Positions 51,290 through 62,653 of a stretch of DNA of 64,000 nt are shown here, in pieces; the first letter of the stretch is position 1; each line of letters opens with the position of its first letter. The stretch is from Enoplolaimus lenunculus. Its lineage: Eukaryota > Nematoda > Enoplea > Enoplida > Thoracostomopsidae. Both the position numbers and the translations under genes were made by a program. Location of the stretch: assembly GCA_030248215.1 (NCBI GenBank), contig JASANG010003354.1, forward strand, positions 1 to 64,000, written 5' to 3'. Under the pieces are notes generated by a model. The model did not search any database. It saw only the letters and a list, made by a program, of their open reading frames with translations, and had not been told where the DNA came from.

Positions 51290-52625
51290 GAGGTTTCGGC
51301 CCCATGAATGAACTATGGCGAAAGATTCTCGGTCCAGCGCGCTACCGCTGAGCCACGTCCCCTCCCAATCAACTGCTGAGTTTTCAATTGTTATACTTTA
51401 CAAGAACCACAACATTACGCGGTATCTTGGTTCTTCCATGTTTTACTGCTACTTCTGCTGCATATGAAATGAATGCGTCAGCGTTTTAACTGATGTGCAG
51501 CATCAGCATGAGGTTGAGTTTGCCTCCATGCATCCGCATATCACATCCCCCATTTTTACAAGGTCGTCCCTTGCCCGTCCACTTAAGTGTTTTAGGTCTG
51601 GCTCGGCAGTTTGCCATTGCGTCCCATCGTTGTCACCATGTGAGTGATTGAATTTTTCTGTTTTATATATGCATTAAAGGAACATCAACATTATACACAT
51701 GTATCTTGGTTCCTCCATGTTTTTACTGCTGCTGCATAAGAAGGCACTACTTATGCATCAGCGTTTTATGTGCAGCATCAGCATGAGGTTTTACTTGCCT
51801 CCATGCATCAACATATTACGTCCTTCGGTTTTTATAAGGTCGTCCCTTGACCACCAACTTAGTTATTTTTGTTTTATTTACCAATGTGCCTCCATCGTAG
51901 TAACCCTTTAATAAATAGAATAGGTTAGGGAACGACGGTTTTTAGTTCTGAGTGCTCGCAGCTGATAATGAGCGGCGTTCTTACGAGGTTTCGATTGCAT
52001 GACCCATAGTTGTTCCATGTTTTTACTGCTGCTGCTTATGAAGGTGCTACATATGCAACATGCATTAGCATCACTGTCTAAACCGATGTGCAGCATCAGC
52101 ATGAGGTTTTTACCTGCCTCCATTCATCCGCATATTACAACGCTCACGGTGTGGCCCCCATATCAGTCTGAAACGGTACGGTGTGAAATTTCAGAACCTT
52201 TAACTAAGCAGCTTGATACGCGATTTACGTATGGGTTCAAACTATCCACCTGCATGTGATAAGTTGGGTAGGCTGGGGTACGACGGTTTTTAGTTCTGAG
52301 TTAGTACCTGAAAATGAGGGACGCTCCCAGGAGGTTTCGAACACGGTCGCCAGGTTATCAGTCCAGCGCGCTGTCCACTGAGCCACAACGCCTCACAATC
52401 AACTAGTGAGTTTTTTGTTTTTATGCCTTACAAGAACCTCAACATACACATGCATCTTGGTTCTTCAATGTTTTTACCGCTTCTGCATATGAAGGCACTA
52501 CATAAGCATCAACGTTTTACCGATGTCTAGCATTAGCATGAGGTTATTACTTGTCTTTATGCATCGGCATGTCACACTGCAGATCCTAAGATGAACGCTC
52601 TGCCACTGCGCAACGTAGCCCACCT
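51290..52625 (-). repeat. Cluster of four tRNA-headed SINE-like repeat units
   Basis: A body block (TCTTGGTTCTTCCATGTTTT ... GATGTGCAGCATCAGCATGA) occurs four times, near 51425, 51700, 52010 and 52460. On the minus strand, tRNA-like heads with an A box (TGGCTCAGYGG) and B box (GTTCGAAACC at best) lie at 51365-51295 and 52399-52325; another head (TTGCGCAGTGGCAGAGCGTT) lies at 52620-52570. The linker CGACGGTTTTTAGTTCTGAG is found twice. No LINE is seen. Confidence 0.75.
52325..52399 (-). repeat. tRNA-like SINE head with intact A and B boxes
   Basis: Minus strand: GTGGCTCAGTGGACAGCGCG then CTGGACTGATAACC and GTGTTCGAAACC. The loop CTGATAA would carry a GAT (Ile) anticodon. The acceptor stem does not pair, so it is not scored as a working tRNA gene. 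Confidence 0.6.
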
Positions 52626-55435
52626 CTACAACTTTACACTAGTATTACACATATACTACTAAAAGCAGATTTGCGTTTGCGTTTCATACGACTATACTAC
52701 CAACAAGCAAACGTCTCATTTTGGACTTTGGCAAAATATGTTGTTGCTTTAAATCATTTCCGACAGAAATTTGACGTTGAAACAGGTGTAACATATTACA
52801 ATTACATACTGTTCTGTTACCAAAATGTGTACATCTCGTTTTTGGTTTTATGGAATCACAAATCGTAAATATTAAGTATATACATGAAACTGGCTTTAGT
52901 TAAACTTGTTTTGAAACCCCTGAAAATTTCCAGCAGAAGTTTGCCACTGAAATATGTGTGCAAACTACAGCAAACAAGTTCTACTGATCACTGTTTGCAA
53001 GAAATGCAATCCAAATTCACTTGCGTGTTTCCAAAACTTAACAAATGGAACTAGCTACGAGTTTATCTTAAATTACGCGTAAAAGGCACAAACGGATAAA
53101 GATTCTTTTAGACTTACGAAACAACAGTTAACGCACAATCCCATTATAGCTTGTTTGCATCGTTATCGTTCGACAGTCAAAACAAAAACTTACGACGATA
53201 ATATTTTGTTGGCATATTTACTAGTATACAAATATTACGCGATTTAATAATAAATCTTTAAAGAAAAACGAATTTATCTTCGACTGCGTCTACCATGATT
53301 TTCAAGCAGGACATATTTTCTGATAACTGAGGCAGTATTAAATGCTTTTTGCTAGGCATATGGTTCTGTGTTTGTTCAATACTTTTTTTGGGGCACCATC
53401 ATGTTTCAAACTCAAATTTTTCATACAAACAGCTGAAGGTTCAACTTTGCGTTGCACTGCACTTGCAAGTTACGAAGTCTTTGTAGAATACAGTATGTTC
53501 TATTGTGAGTCGACTTTCTGAGGCAGATTATCTTGATTAACAAAGTGGATCGTGGAATGACAAAGCGAAAAATATAAAAGGATTTAGACTAAATAACTTT
53601 TTATAAAAAATCCACTTTTGCAATACAATATATTAGGTAGGTTCACAAAATTCTGTCAAAAATAAATAGCAGTTACTGAACAAGTTTTCAGGTTTTCCTT
53701 TTGAAAATATATACACGCAGCGAGAAAATGAGCACCGCCTACAATTTTCAGGATTTGGGGCTCAAATACAGAGGTGTGCGATAGTAGTTCAGGGGAATTA
53801 TAGAGGAAAACTACGAAAACAGGTTTATATCTACACACAAAAATTGTCTTGTATTCAAGAAATTGTCCGAAATTCAAAACCGTTATGACTTACTACAGAC
53901 TCCAGACCTATATGTCTTGAATCCAAGACATTTATTTCTTAAATATTTCTGAAAGGTGTGTCTGAAATGTATGACATTTAAATGTCTTAACTTAAGACTG
54001 TTTTATTACCGATTAAGACATATTTCTGAAATATAAGACAAATACGTCTGAAATAAAACACAGATCTGCCAGGCTAACCCACTTCAAAATTGGTGGTTAC
54101 AGTTCAACCAAATGCCCTAATTTGACAGTCAAAGATACGTCCAAGACGATAACAGAAGTTGGGGAAAAATAGAAACGTTGCATTTATTTTGAGTGTAGCT
54201 TTGTTTTAGGAGGGTGCAGCAGAAAGATGCCAGTATTAATTTTGGTTTCGGTATAATTTTTGCAATGCACTCACAGTTATATTTGCGAAATGTTGCTTTT
54301 ACTCTAAAATTGCATCGTTCAATTGGCTCTGCAAGACAGCTTGAGCGCATTCACATGCTAGCGGCGTATAATAATAATAATACAGCTACGGTAATAACGT
54401 TATAATTAGTTATGTTTCAGATGCTGTTATACAATTAAAATACTGCACATGTCCGGGACACGTTCCTACAAAGATTGAATAAATATACACTATGCAGCTA
54501 CGAACTCGGCTGTTTTACAAACAAGCCAAATTTCATAAACGCTTTCTGCTTTGGCTCTCAATCGTTATAGGGTCAAAAATTAACAAAAATTGAAATATGC
54601 GTTTTTTTTCAAAAATTTTGGTATTTTCGGCATGGCGGATCGAAAACCATTTTCTAAAATTATTTCCACTTTTATTGTTTTTTCCAGCTTTTCGAGCGTA
54701 AGAGTTTAAATTTCTTTAACGGCAATTATCAGGTGTACTTGTAATCTATGTGGCTTAATAGTGCGGTGGTTCAGGGGGCGGTGGACCCCTGAAAGACTTA
54801 AAATAAGAGATTGCATTACTTGACTCTACGGGATATCGATGAAGAAAGATCCCTCAAATTTACAGCTGTTGTGCGTTGTGACGGTATTTTTTGTTGCGAG
54901 AGTTGACCGTGAAAGATGGCACCATTGTGTTTGTCTCATTAAGCCGCGTCGAGCGGTTTGTCACTTGTCGATGTATTGGAAAAAATTTTCGATTGCGAGG
55001 GGTGACCCTAATAAAATGAAAAAAGTCGAAAAAATTTTTTTTCGTAACAATTTCGAAACTGATATTTTCGGATCCGCCGGTATGAGACAGAGAACAAGAA
55101 AAAATCGAAATTTTCAGAAAAACCCCCTTTTTTGAATTTTTATTAATTTTTAACGCTAATGTGTGCCAATGTTTGTGCGTTCTTCGCAAAAGTTGGTAGC
55201 TTTTATGCCTTAGTTTTGTATTTACATATCCCACAATATGTTTTAAATGAAGTGAAGACATCTCGAAATCTGGTGCCAATTTGTATCTGAAATGTAAAAG
55301 TTCAGCTGGACAATTTTTAGATTCGTATTACATTGTTTAGAGCATATAGTGTTAACGATAACGCTTAATAAACCATAATTGTATTTTTATTATGTTTCTT
55401 TTATGTTACTTTATAATAATTCGACCATAAAATTG

Positions 55436-55446
55436 TGTCTTTAGCA
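55436..55446 (+). promoter_or_regulatory. Possible splice acceptor just before the GNPAT start
   Basis: TGTCTTTAG ends at 55444, two bases before the ATG at 55447. In nematodes such a site often receives a spliced leader. It could equally join an unseen 5' untranslated exon, or be chance. Confidence 0.3.
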
Positions 55447-58400
55447 ATGAAAGTAAACATCCTCGACGAACTAAAACGCATCGATAATGTTGCGTTCGCC
55501 CGAGCTGCTCGCAATTTCCCGCGGTACGAAGATCGCGCTGACCCCCGAGCGTCTGCGGAATTGATTAACGCAACACTTACATCACTATCGGTGACAGCTA
55601 AAATTGATGAAATATCGCGCGGTCGTTCGCGATCTAAGGCTGCAGTCACGCAGCATGCTCAGCAAATATTGACCCAAATGGTGCATAACATTGACGAGAA
55701 AACTTTAAGGTATTAGCCTGGCGGCCAATGTTACTTTAATTGGCGTAACATTAGATTAAGCGTATTCCTAAGCTTAAACCTAAGCCTAAGCCTAATCCTA
55801 AGCCTAAGCACAAAATATAATCTAGAGTCTAAACTTACTTTTTTATAGACCCACCAGTAACCCGAACGCCCCTTAGAGTAACATGGGCCAGCCTGGCCGT
55901 GGTATTTTAGTTATGATTGGGTTTCACAGACATGAGTTATATCGCCCTGTGAAGTTGAGCTAATTTAATATTTAATTCAGAAGATTGATTTGGGAAAGAA
56001 GTGGTGGCGTATTTAAAAATCAGGGGCGGAACGTTATTCCGTGGGTCTGGAATAGAGTAGCTTAAGCTTCAGACTAAATTTTTTGCTTAGGCTTAGGGTT
56101 AGGTATATACTCTTACTTGCGCTTACGCTTAGGCTAAGCGGTTAGGCAGCATATTGGAAAAAAGCTAACCCAAACGGTTCATAACATTGACGAGAAAACT
56201 TTGAGGTATTGGCTGATTTATTTTAGCATAGTAACTCGGTTGCAAAACTTGATAAATGAAACGCCAAGTAATGCTTTATACAATATTTAAGTAGAAGAAA
56301 ATTAACTGGAAATCAAAGGGTTTAGGCATTATATAAAACAAATTAGACCAGAAATGGCTCAAAACATTGACACGAAAACTTTGATAAGGTACACGACCAA
56401 CTCGTTTAAAGATTTAGCTTTAAAAACTTTTCGGTATTAGGAAAACGAATGGACCTGGGAATAGTTGAAAAACAATCGTTTCCATTTTTTCTCAATTTTT
56501 TACTCGATTTTTTTGTGTGGAAAATTTCGTTAACCATTTTATCATTTCAAAATATCAGTACGAAGTCCAGGACTTTACTAAGACTTTCTGCCAAAAATAT
56601 AATTAGGAAATGAAAAGTTTCGACAGCATTAAAATTTCTCTCGATACAGCTATTGGGTACAAACTGTTAGGAGAGAAAGGCACGCCCTTGCTGTTACGCA
56701 ATTGCGGCGTTTCTTTTACATTCCAACTGAATTTTTCAAGTTTTTTTACAGAACACTCGCATACGTCGTTAAACGAATCATTCAACGTTTGTTCAGTTCA
56801 ATTAACGTTAACAAATCTGCTCTTGTCCAACTTCGCTCTCTGTTTAAATCTCATGGCCGTGTTATTTTGTTGCCAACCCATCGTTCATACGCCGATTTTA
56901 TCCTGGTAACATTTCTATTCTTCCACTTTGAGCTGCCCCTGCCAGCTATAGCCGCCGCTATGGATTTTATGGGCATGCGTGGGATGTCCGAAGTCCTTCG
57001 CCGATGTGGAGCGTTCTATATCCGCCGCGGACCGAATCCGGACTTGGAAGCGAATGGCGATAACGAACTGTACGATGCAATTTTTCGCGAATACTGCAGA
57101 CAGCATTTAAGCGCAGACGGCGAGAGGCCGTTAGAATTTTTCATCGAAGGTACTCGTTCGCGTACTGGAAAATCGCTGGCACCAAAATTTGGGCTGTTAT
57201 CAATTTTATTCGATGCCCTGCATGCCGGAGATTGTCCAGATATTTGGTTTGTGCCCATTTCGTTGCACTACGAGCGGACCTTAGAAGAATCGTTGTACGC
57301 GTATGAGCTGCTGGGGGTCCCTAAACCTCGCGAATCAACGCTTGGCTTGCTCAAAGCTCGATCAGTGTTGAGCACATGCTATGGTGTGGTTGATGTTCAT
57401 TTTGGCGAGCCGATTTCAGCTGCCAGTTACTACGACCAAATGCTAATCCCTGCGCGGTCAGCGTTTCCCAGCAGCCAGCCCTTAGAAGAAGAGAGCAGCT
57501 TAGACGCACATTTCAACCAAGATCAAATTAAACTCAACTGTTGTGTGGCGTTAAGTTTAGATTTAATTGAAATTCAAAACAAAAACATGACACTGTCCGT
57601 GTGGAATTTTGTCAGCCTTGCCCTACTATACGATTACTGGTACGTGCTTATTTCGGATGCGAGCTGTCAAGGATTTTCTCGCGAGCAAATTGTTTCCGCC
57701 GCGAAGTTTTATTTGGATTTAATCACGGCACTAGGGGCCCAGTTCGAATTTAGGATGGATCATAGCGAGTGGAACGCAGAAATTGATGAAATTTTAAAGG
57801 TACTGATGTAGTTTTGTGTTCGGTAAAACCAGGTCTGCAACAATAAAATGTTAGCAGAGGAGGGGGCTTGAACACGGGCAAAAATAGATTTTCTTGAGCA
57901 ATAGTCTGTTAATGCTGTTGAAAAAAATTTTAACAGGGGTGGACCAAGATGTCCATGGAAAGGTCGCCTCTTTCGGCTATCCGTTATTGCGGTCCTGGGT
58001 GAAGCAAAACTGAGGCGAAAATTTTCTGGCTCTCATATCAAATATGACTTACGTTTGTTGGCCAATGTTACCCTAAAGGCCGTCCCATTTTCCCGGGACA
58101 GAAATGTACCAGGAGTACCCGTCCCATTTTCCCGGGACAGCAATGTACCAGGAGTACATACAAAAAATATAATTGGGACAGCGGGACAGTTCGGACAGAT
58201 GACACAGTGGGACAGATGGGACAGTTGGGACAGTTGGGACAGATGGGACAGCGGGACAGATGGGACAGTTTGGACAGATGGGACAGTTGGGACACTTAGT
58301 ACAGATGGGACAGTTGGGACAAATGGGACACTTGAGGCTGATGGGACAGTTGGGACAGATGGGACAGTTGGGACAGTTGGGACAGATGGGACAGTCGGGA

Positions 58401-61400
58401 CAAATGGGACAGATGGGACAGATGGGACAGTTGGGACAGTTGGGACAGATGGGACAGATGGGACAGATGGGACAGATAGGACAGTTTGGACAGATGGGAC
58501 AGTTGGAACAGATGGGACAGATGGAAAGATGGGACAGTTGGGACAGATGGGACAGATGGAGGACAGATGGGACAGATGGGACACTTGGGACAGATGGGAC
58601 AGTTGGACAGATGGGACAGATGGGGCAGTTGAGACAGATGGGACAGTTGGGACATATAGGACAGATGGAACAGTTGGGACAGTTGGACAGATGGGACAGT
58701 CGGAACAAATGGGACAGTTGGAACAAATGGGACAGTGTTGACAGTTGGGACAGATGGGACACTTGGGACGGTTGGGACAGATGGACAGTTGGGACAGATG
58801 GGACAAATGGGACAGATGGGACATGATATATCTGCCTGTGCATATGTAAACCGGAGCGTACAAGTGTGCACTCCGGGTATATTTCTGTCCCGGGAAATTG
58901 GGACGGCCTTTATAGTAACATGGGCCAAACTTTCTTTAGTGATTTAGACAATATATACAAGTTTTCCGTAACTAAAAAAGTATGCAAGTTACACTGTAAA
59001 AAATCGGGAGTGAAATTGACTCTCGGAAATAGGCTTTTCCTGACTGCACAAACTGAGTCAAATTTGACTCCACCAGAGTCCAATTTTCCACACTGAGCGA
59101 TTCAGTGAATCGCAGATGATATGTACAAATTTGGCGTAACTAAAAGTTACAATTTGACTCTGCCGGAGTCAACTTTGGCTCAGTTTGTGTAGTCAGGAAA
59201 AGCCTATTTTCAAGAGAGTCAATTTGACCCTTTCTTTAGTGATTTAGACAATATATGCAAGTTTACCGTAACTAAAAAAGTATGCAAGTTAGGTTGGCAA
59301 TATACTAAGGATGACAACTTGGGCCGTCCGTCCCAGTCTGGTGCCGTAGAGTGTCGTCCGGCATCGTACGGTGATGTCCGGCCCCATACCGCAGCGCACT
59401 TGTATTGCGGCATGGCACAGCACATTAATTTGTAAACAACTTTTTTTGACTTGCTGCGCCGTTAACAGAGGAGCCAACATTAGCTGATCGTGGGTTTCGC
59501 TTAATGCTTAGGTTTATCCGTTGGCTTACGGTTTGGACTAAGGCTTACGAAAAGGTTTATCCTTTGGCTTAGGCCTTTAGACGAAGGCTTAGGCTTTGGT
59601 TTAGCCTTTATCTTTATGTGCTTAGGATCAGGCTTATACCTAGACTAGGGCAAATAAAAAATGTGGGTGACATGTGCCATTAATCAGATTCAAACTAGTT
59701 CGGGCGAAGTCAACAAATAGCTATGCACCAAAAAATTATTTAATTTCAGATTCATTCAAACCTGATTGTTGAACGGTTAACCGCAACACAAACAACTTCT
59801 CAATCATCATTCGCCAACGAAGCCAACAACCCTACCGCTGGAAACTCTTGCTCTACAGCAACCATAATCACAGTGAAACCAGTAGAAATGACCGAATCTC
59901 AAATAACTGCTGCATTATCTCGAATATCATCCAGTGCAATGCAAAATATTCCCGTCGATCTTACATTTGACACTATTCCATGGCTTATCCTAAGTATTTA
60001 CGCGTATCCAACTCTGTTCTGGTTGGCTAATCCGGCGTTGGTAATTCTGGCAATACTTAAACATCACCCATTCACAGGTCGCGACCGTTACGGGTTGCCG
60101 GAGAATGCGGCAGTTTCATTGGCCGATGTTCGCGACGCGTTTATGTCTCTTAGACGTTTGTTTAAACGTGAATTCGTCTGCAATGACGGACTGGATGGGT
60201 TGGCACAGTTTCAGCCATGTTACGACGCAGTGTTGACAGCAGGTTTTTTAGCAGTAAGGTTTTAAATTTCAATCCATGTAAAGATGAGGGGCGAAATTCG
60301 GGACTGCAATAATAATAGAGTAAGCTTAATCTTTAGACTATTTTTTGCTTAGGCCTAGACTAAGGTGTTACCTCATTGTTACGCCCAAGCTTTGGGTAAG
60401 GCTTAAGAATACGCTTATACTACTGTTGCAGCCCTGTTCTATACATTAGCCGAAATTTCTAATTTAGAAATGGTTCTTAAGCGCTTTTAATACCACTTGT
60501 GTTAGTTGTGTGTGACAAGGAGCAGTAAACTGTGTGTAGCACCTATCATCGGTTACAAATTATTATATTTTCAATCAAACGAACTGTGCACACGGCGAAT
60601 ATTAAAATTTACAAAGAAGTTGGGCAAATATTAAAAGAAGAAAAATACAATACATTTCGAAGTTTAAAAGTCATTGGTTTAAGAAATTAACAGACTTTAT
60701 TTTTACCACCTGTTTTAGATTGATACCGACGCGTCAACGGTGATTCTAAACATTTCTGATTCTAAATCAGTACATCAAATTAGCAAACTGCTAACATTGA
60801 TTAATCCATTCCTCCAAACGTACACGTTATGCGTACAAATGTGTTTGGACCAAAGTTATAAATATTCCGCAATAGTTGAAAAAGAATTTATTGATCTGGC
60901 ACAAAACTACGTTATGAGTCGCCTTCGAGGTAAGACGCTTTCGTTGATTAAAATTTAAATTGTAGGCGGCAGAAAACTTTTTGGGTAATTTTAAATCAAT
61001 ATCTTAAACTGCGCTCCGTAAATTTTGTTTGTTGCAAGCAAGACCGGTTGTCATCGTTTAGGAATCCATTAGTGTTGTGAAATTCTGAATTTAATAGCAA
61101 GTACCAGGAGACAGTGTCGGTGTAAAATTAGCCCTCTTATACTCATAGTTAGAGTATACTGTAAACAACTAAATACCAATAATATACTAGCAATACAGAC
61201 ACTGTGAACAGTGTTCAACAATTCTAACATGCGCAGTGCAAATCTCCACAAGACGTGAGAGCCCCCTCGGGCTTGAGCGTCAAGCTCCTATAGCACAGTG
61301 GTCATGGTAAACGCCTCCAACTAGTGAGCTTCGGGATCGAATCTTACCTTGAAATCTCATATGAAATTGAAAATATTAAAATATTCATGTGAGAAAGGGT

Positions 61401-62099
61401 TAATATTATATAAACTTGAAATAGGCGGGTCATCGTAAACGCCTCCTACTCATGAGACTGGGGATCGAATCCTACCTTGAAATTGCATCTCATATGAAAT
61501 TAAAAATATTCATGTGAGAAATGGTCAAATATTATACAAACTTGAAATTGTCGCTGCACTGATTCTTGTTAATACTAATATTATCTGTATTGTCAATGGT
61601 TTTGTGTATACCGTGAGTTTGGTGCTGCGAGATACGTATATGAATATGCCTCGAAACCACTTGACGTGGATAGTGTCTTTAACATTTCCCAACCGATACC
61701 GTTAGCAATACCAAGGCAAGCAGACCAAAGAGCCCCCCAACCCGCGCGGCCGCCCCCCCCCGCCCAACCCCCCCCAATAGAAAAAACTTAAGCATTAATT
61801 TAAAAGAACAACTTACAAGCTTAAAGTATAACCGATATATGAAATTTGAATTGTTTTCAGATCGACAATTTCGTCGTATTCATCGAGTCAACTACGCGAT
61901 GATTTCCAGAGATGTGCTTGGCAATGCGTTCCATGGTTTTATAAATTGCGGCTGCTTTGAGTTAAACTCGAACGGTTCTGATACTTCAAAAAAGCAATAC
62001 TCATTAAATTTAAATTCGTCAAAAATTGTTCACGATCATCTGACACGCTGTATTCGTAGTCAGGGCTGCGTGCCGTGTCGAATTGGAGCCAAACTATAA
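55447..62099 (+). CDS. GNPAT: Dihydroxyacetone phosphate acyltransferase (peroxisomal)
   Basis: Exons 55447-55709, 56752-57799, 59750-60253, 60719-60929 and 61861-62099 join in phase to 754 aa (human 680). GNPAT acylates dihydroxyacetone phosphate, the first step of ether lipid and plasmalogen synthesis, on the inner face of the peroxisome membrane. Acyltransferase motifs are intact: HRSYAD (H131, D136; the HX4D pair), GAFYIRR, FFIEGTRSRTGK and VPISLHYE, then YELLGVPKPRES. The C-terminus is GAKL, a type 1 peroxisome signal like that of human GNPAT. The ATG follows TCTTTAG|CA, a possible acceptor for an upstream or spliced leader exon. Intron 1 has repeats of the exon 1 end and a TTAGGC element; intron 2 holds a GGGACAG array. 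Confidence 0.94.
55723..55889. mobile_element. TTAGGC-bearing terminal-inverted-repeat element (MITE) in GNPAT intron 1
   Basis: Ends GGCCAATGTTACTTTAA and GGCCCATGTTACTCTAA (inverted). The interior is a run of CCTAAG units (TTAGGC on the other strand). AGCCTGGC is duplicated exactly on both sides (55715-55722 and 55890-55897), an 8-bp target site duplication. The insertion lies only a few bases inside the intron, next to the exon 1 donor. No coding capacity. Confidence 0.88.
56055..56155. repeat. Second TTAGGC-type repeat in GNPAT intron 1
   Basis: AGCTTCAGACTAAATTTT, TTGCTTAGGCTTAGGGTTAG and CTTACGCTTAGGC match the family interior in the orientation opposite to 55723-55889. Ends are not recognisable. 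It lies just before a duplicated piece of exon 1. Confidence 0.6.
58060..58926. mobile_element. Inverted-repeat element carrying a GGGACAG minisatellite
   Basis: Inverted ends of about 50 bp (start GGCC[A/C]ATGTTAC, then AAAGGCCGTCCCA and CCCGGGACAGAAATRTACC) enclose about 60 units of TGGGACAGA/TGGGACAGT. The left arm also carries a direct 39-bp repeat (58079-58157). The GGCC(A/C)ATGTTAC ends match the TTAGGC element at 55723-55889. Long open frames across the array are an artefact of its period and are not genes. No clear target duplication. Confidence 0.85.
58180..58825. repeat. (A/T)GGGACAG(A/T) minisatellite, 9-10 bp unit
   Basis: Dense array of GGGACAGAT and GGGACAGTT units with occasional variants (GGAACAAAT, GAGGCTGAT). 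Strongly purine-rich on the plus strand (GGGACA), so it may form unusual DNA structures. Confidence 0.95.
58930..59291. repeat. 62-bp direct repeat pair, 300 bp apart
   Basis: 58930-58991 and 59230-59291 match at 60 of 62 positions (starting CTTTCTTTAGTGATTTAGAC, ending GTATGCAAGTTA). The pair brackets the palindromic MITE. Confidence 0.9.
58992..59228. mobile_element. Palindromic MITE copy flanked by 62-bp direct repeats
   Basis: Starts CACTGTAAAAAATCGGGAG and carries the family's TTTTCCTGACT and AACTGAGTCAAATTTGACTC arms, with about 80 bp of unrelated centre. The terminal CCATTTTTTACAGTG of the right side is absent. Confidence 0.75.
59495..59650. repeat. Diverged TTAGGC-like array in GNPAT intron 2
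   Basis: About ten imperfect GGCTTA(C/G)G(G/C)TTT units over 150 bp, including CTTTGGCTTAGGC and GAAGGCTTAGGCTTTGG. Confidence 0.55.
60300..60453. mobile_element. Truncated TTAGGC-type MITE in GNPAT intron 3
   Basis: The right side has the family's CTACTGTTGCAGCCCTGTTC then TATACATTAGCC end. The interior has TAGAGTAAGCTTAATCTTTAGACT and GCTTAGGC repeats. The left inverted end is missing. Confidence 0.65.
61140..61400 (+). repeat. tRNA-related SINE-like repeat in GNPAT intron 4
   Basis: TAGCACAGTGGTCATGG resembles an A box and GGGATCGAATCTTACC a B box. The upstream 150 bp (AACAACTAAATACCAATAAT, CTCGGGCTTGAGCGTCAAG) matches 18680-18850, and the tRNA-like part recurs at 61430-61480. Confidence 0.6.
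62088..62099 (+). other. PTS1 peroxisome signal (AKL) and stop
   Basis: GCC AAA CTA TAA encodes Ala-Lys-Leu at the extreme C-terminus. This fits the S/A/C-K/R-L consensus read by PEX5 and equals the tail of human GNPAT. Confidence 0.9.
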
Positions 62100-62653
62100 A
62101 TATTGTATTTACTGCTTTGAAATATTTATATTGGATGTTTCCAAGAGTGTAACTTTGAGTTCTATGGGTCAGACCAACCATATGCGATTTTTGAAATTTT
62201 TTTCCAAACTTTAGTAGTTGATACCACAAGAAAGGTCCATCGAAAGTTTGATACAATGTATCTCGGCCTCTCTGAACTCCTAATTACGCCACTGTTTGCA
62301 GTGTGACAGAAACTGTGCTGTGATAATAGTTCGTGTTATTAGTTTCTGTGATCTTGGTGCTCACGATTCATCTGGTTGTTGTGATAAATGCTAATGATAA
62401 ATACACGAAGTGAAGGTGTTATTGTAGAGAGCGACGCGCATGCGTTTATGGACAGCTTTGGTGCGTGTGTTGTATTTGTATTGTGGCAAAATAGCCAGAG
62501 ATTTTAACTTTGGGCATCACTTGCGAATGCTTTGAAACCTGAAACAGTTTTTAACTTTTTCACTTGTTTTACTTGAAACTCAACTTGGTTTTTTTATATG
62601 TAGAGCAATCAACAGAAGTTAAATTCAATTCACTGTTACTTTTAACTGTCTGC

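Larger units (their letters stand above)
50693..55446. other. Divergent region between GPATCH1 and GNPAT starts
   Basis: Contains a MITE (50771-51040), a TTAGGC remnant (51205-51280), the SINE-like cluster, and at 53880-54060 a block rich in AAGACAT and its complement ATGTCTT, probably another inverted-repeat element. 52640-53850 and 54100-55440 show nothing gene-like. Confidence 0.5.
55672..56395 (+). repeat. Repeated fragments of GNPAT exon 1 end in intron 1
   Basis: The exon/donor segment 55672-55715 recurs at 56168-56211 (40 of 44 match), including a GAG|GTATTG donor, and more weakly at 56350-56395 (AACATTGACACGAAAACTTT). No usable upstream acceptor with an open frame is seen for the copies. 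Confidence 0.8.

Noticed and set aside
52325-52399. Functional tRNA-Ile gene
   Set aside because: A and B boxes are good, but the acceptor stem and T stem do not pair and the sequence is part of a repeat unit.
56610-56909. Open frame starting MKSFDSIKISLDTAIGYK before GNPAT exon 2
   Set aside because: It is in a different frame from exon 2, has no family similarity, and the acceptor at 56751 joins exon 1 and exon 2 cleanly.
58033-58947. Long overlapping open frames on both strands
   Set aside because: They all arise from the 9-10 bp GGGACAG array, which lacks stops in several frames; the peptides are pure repeats.
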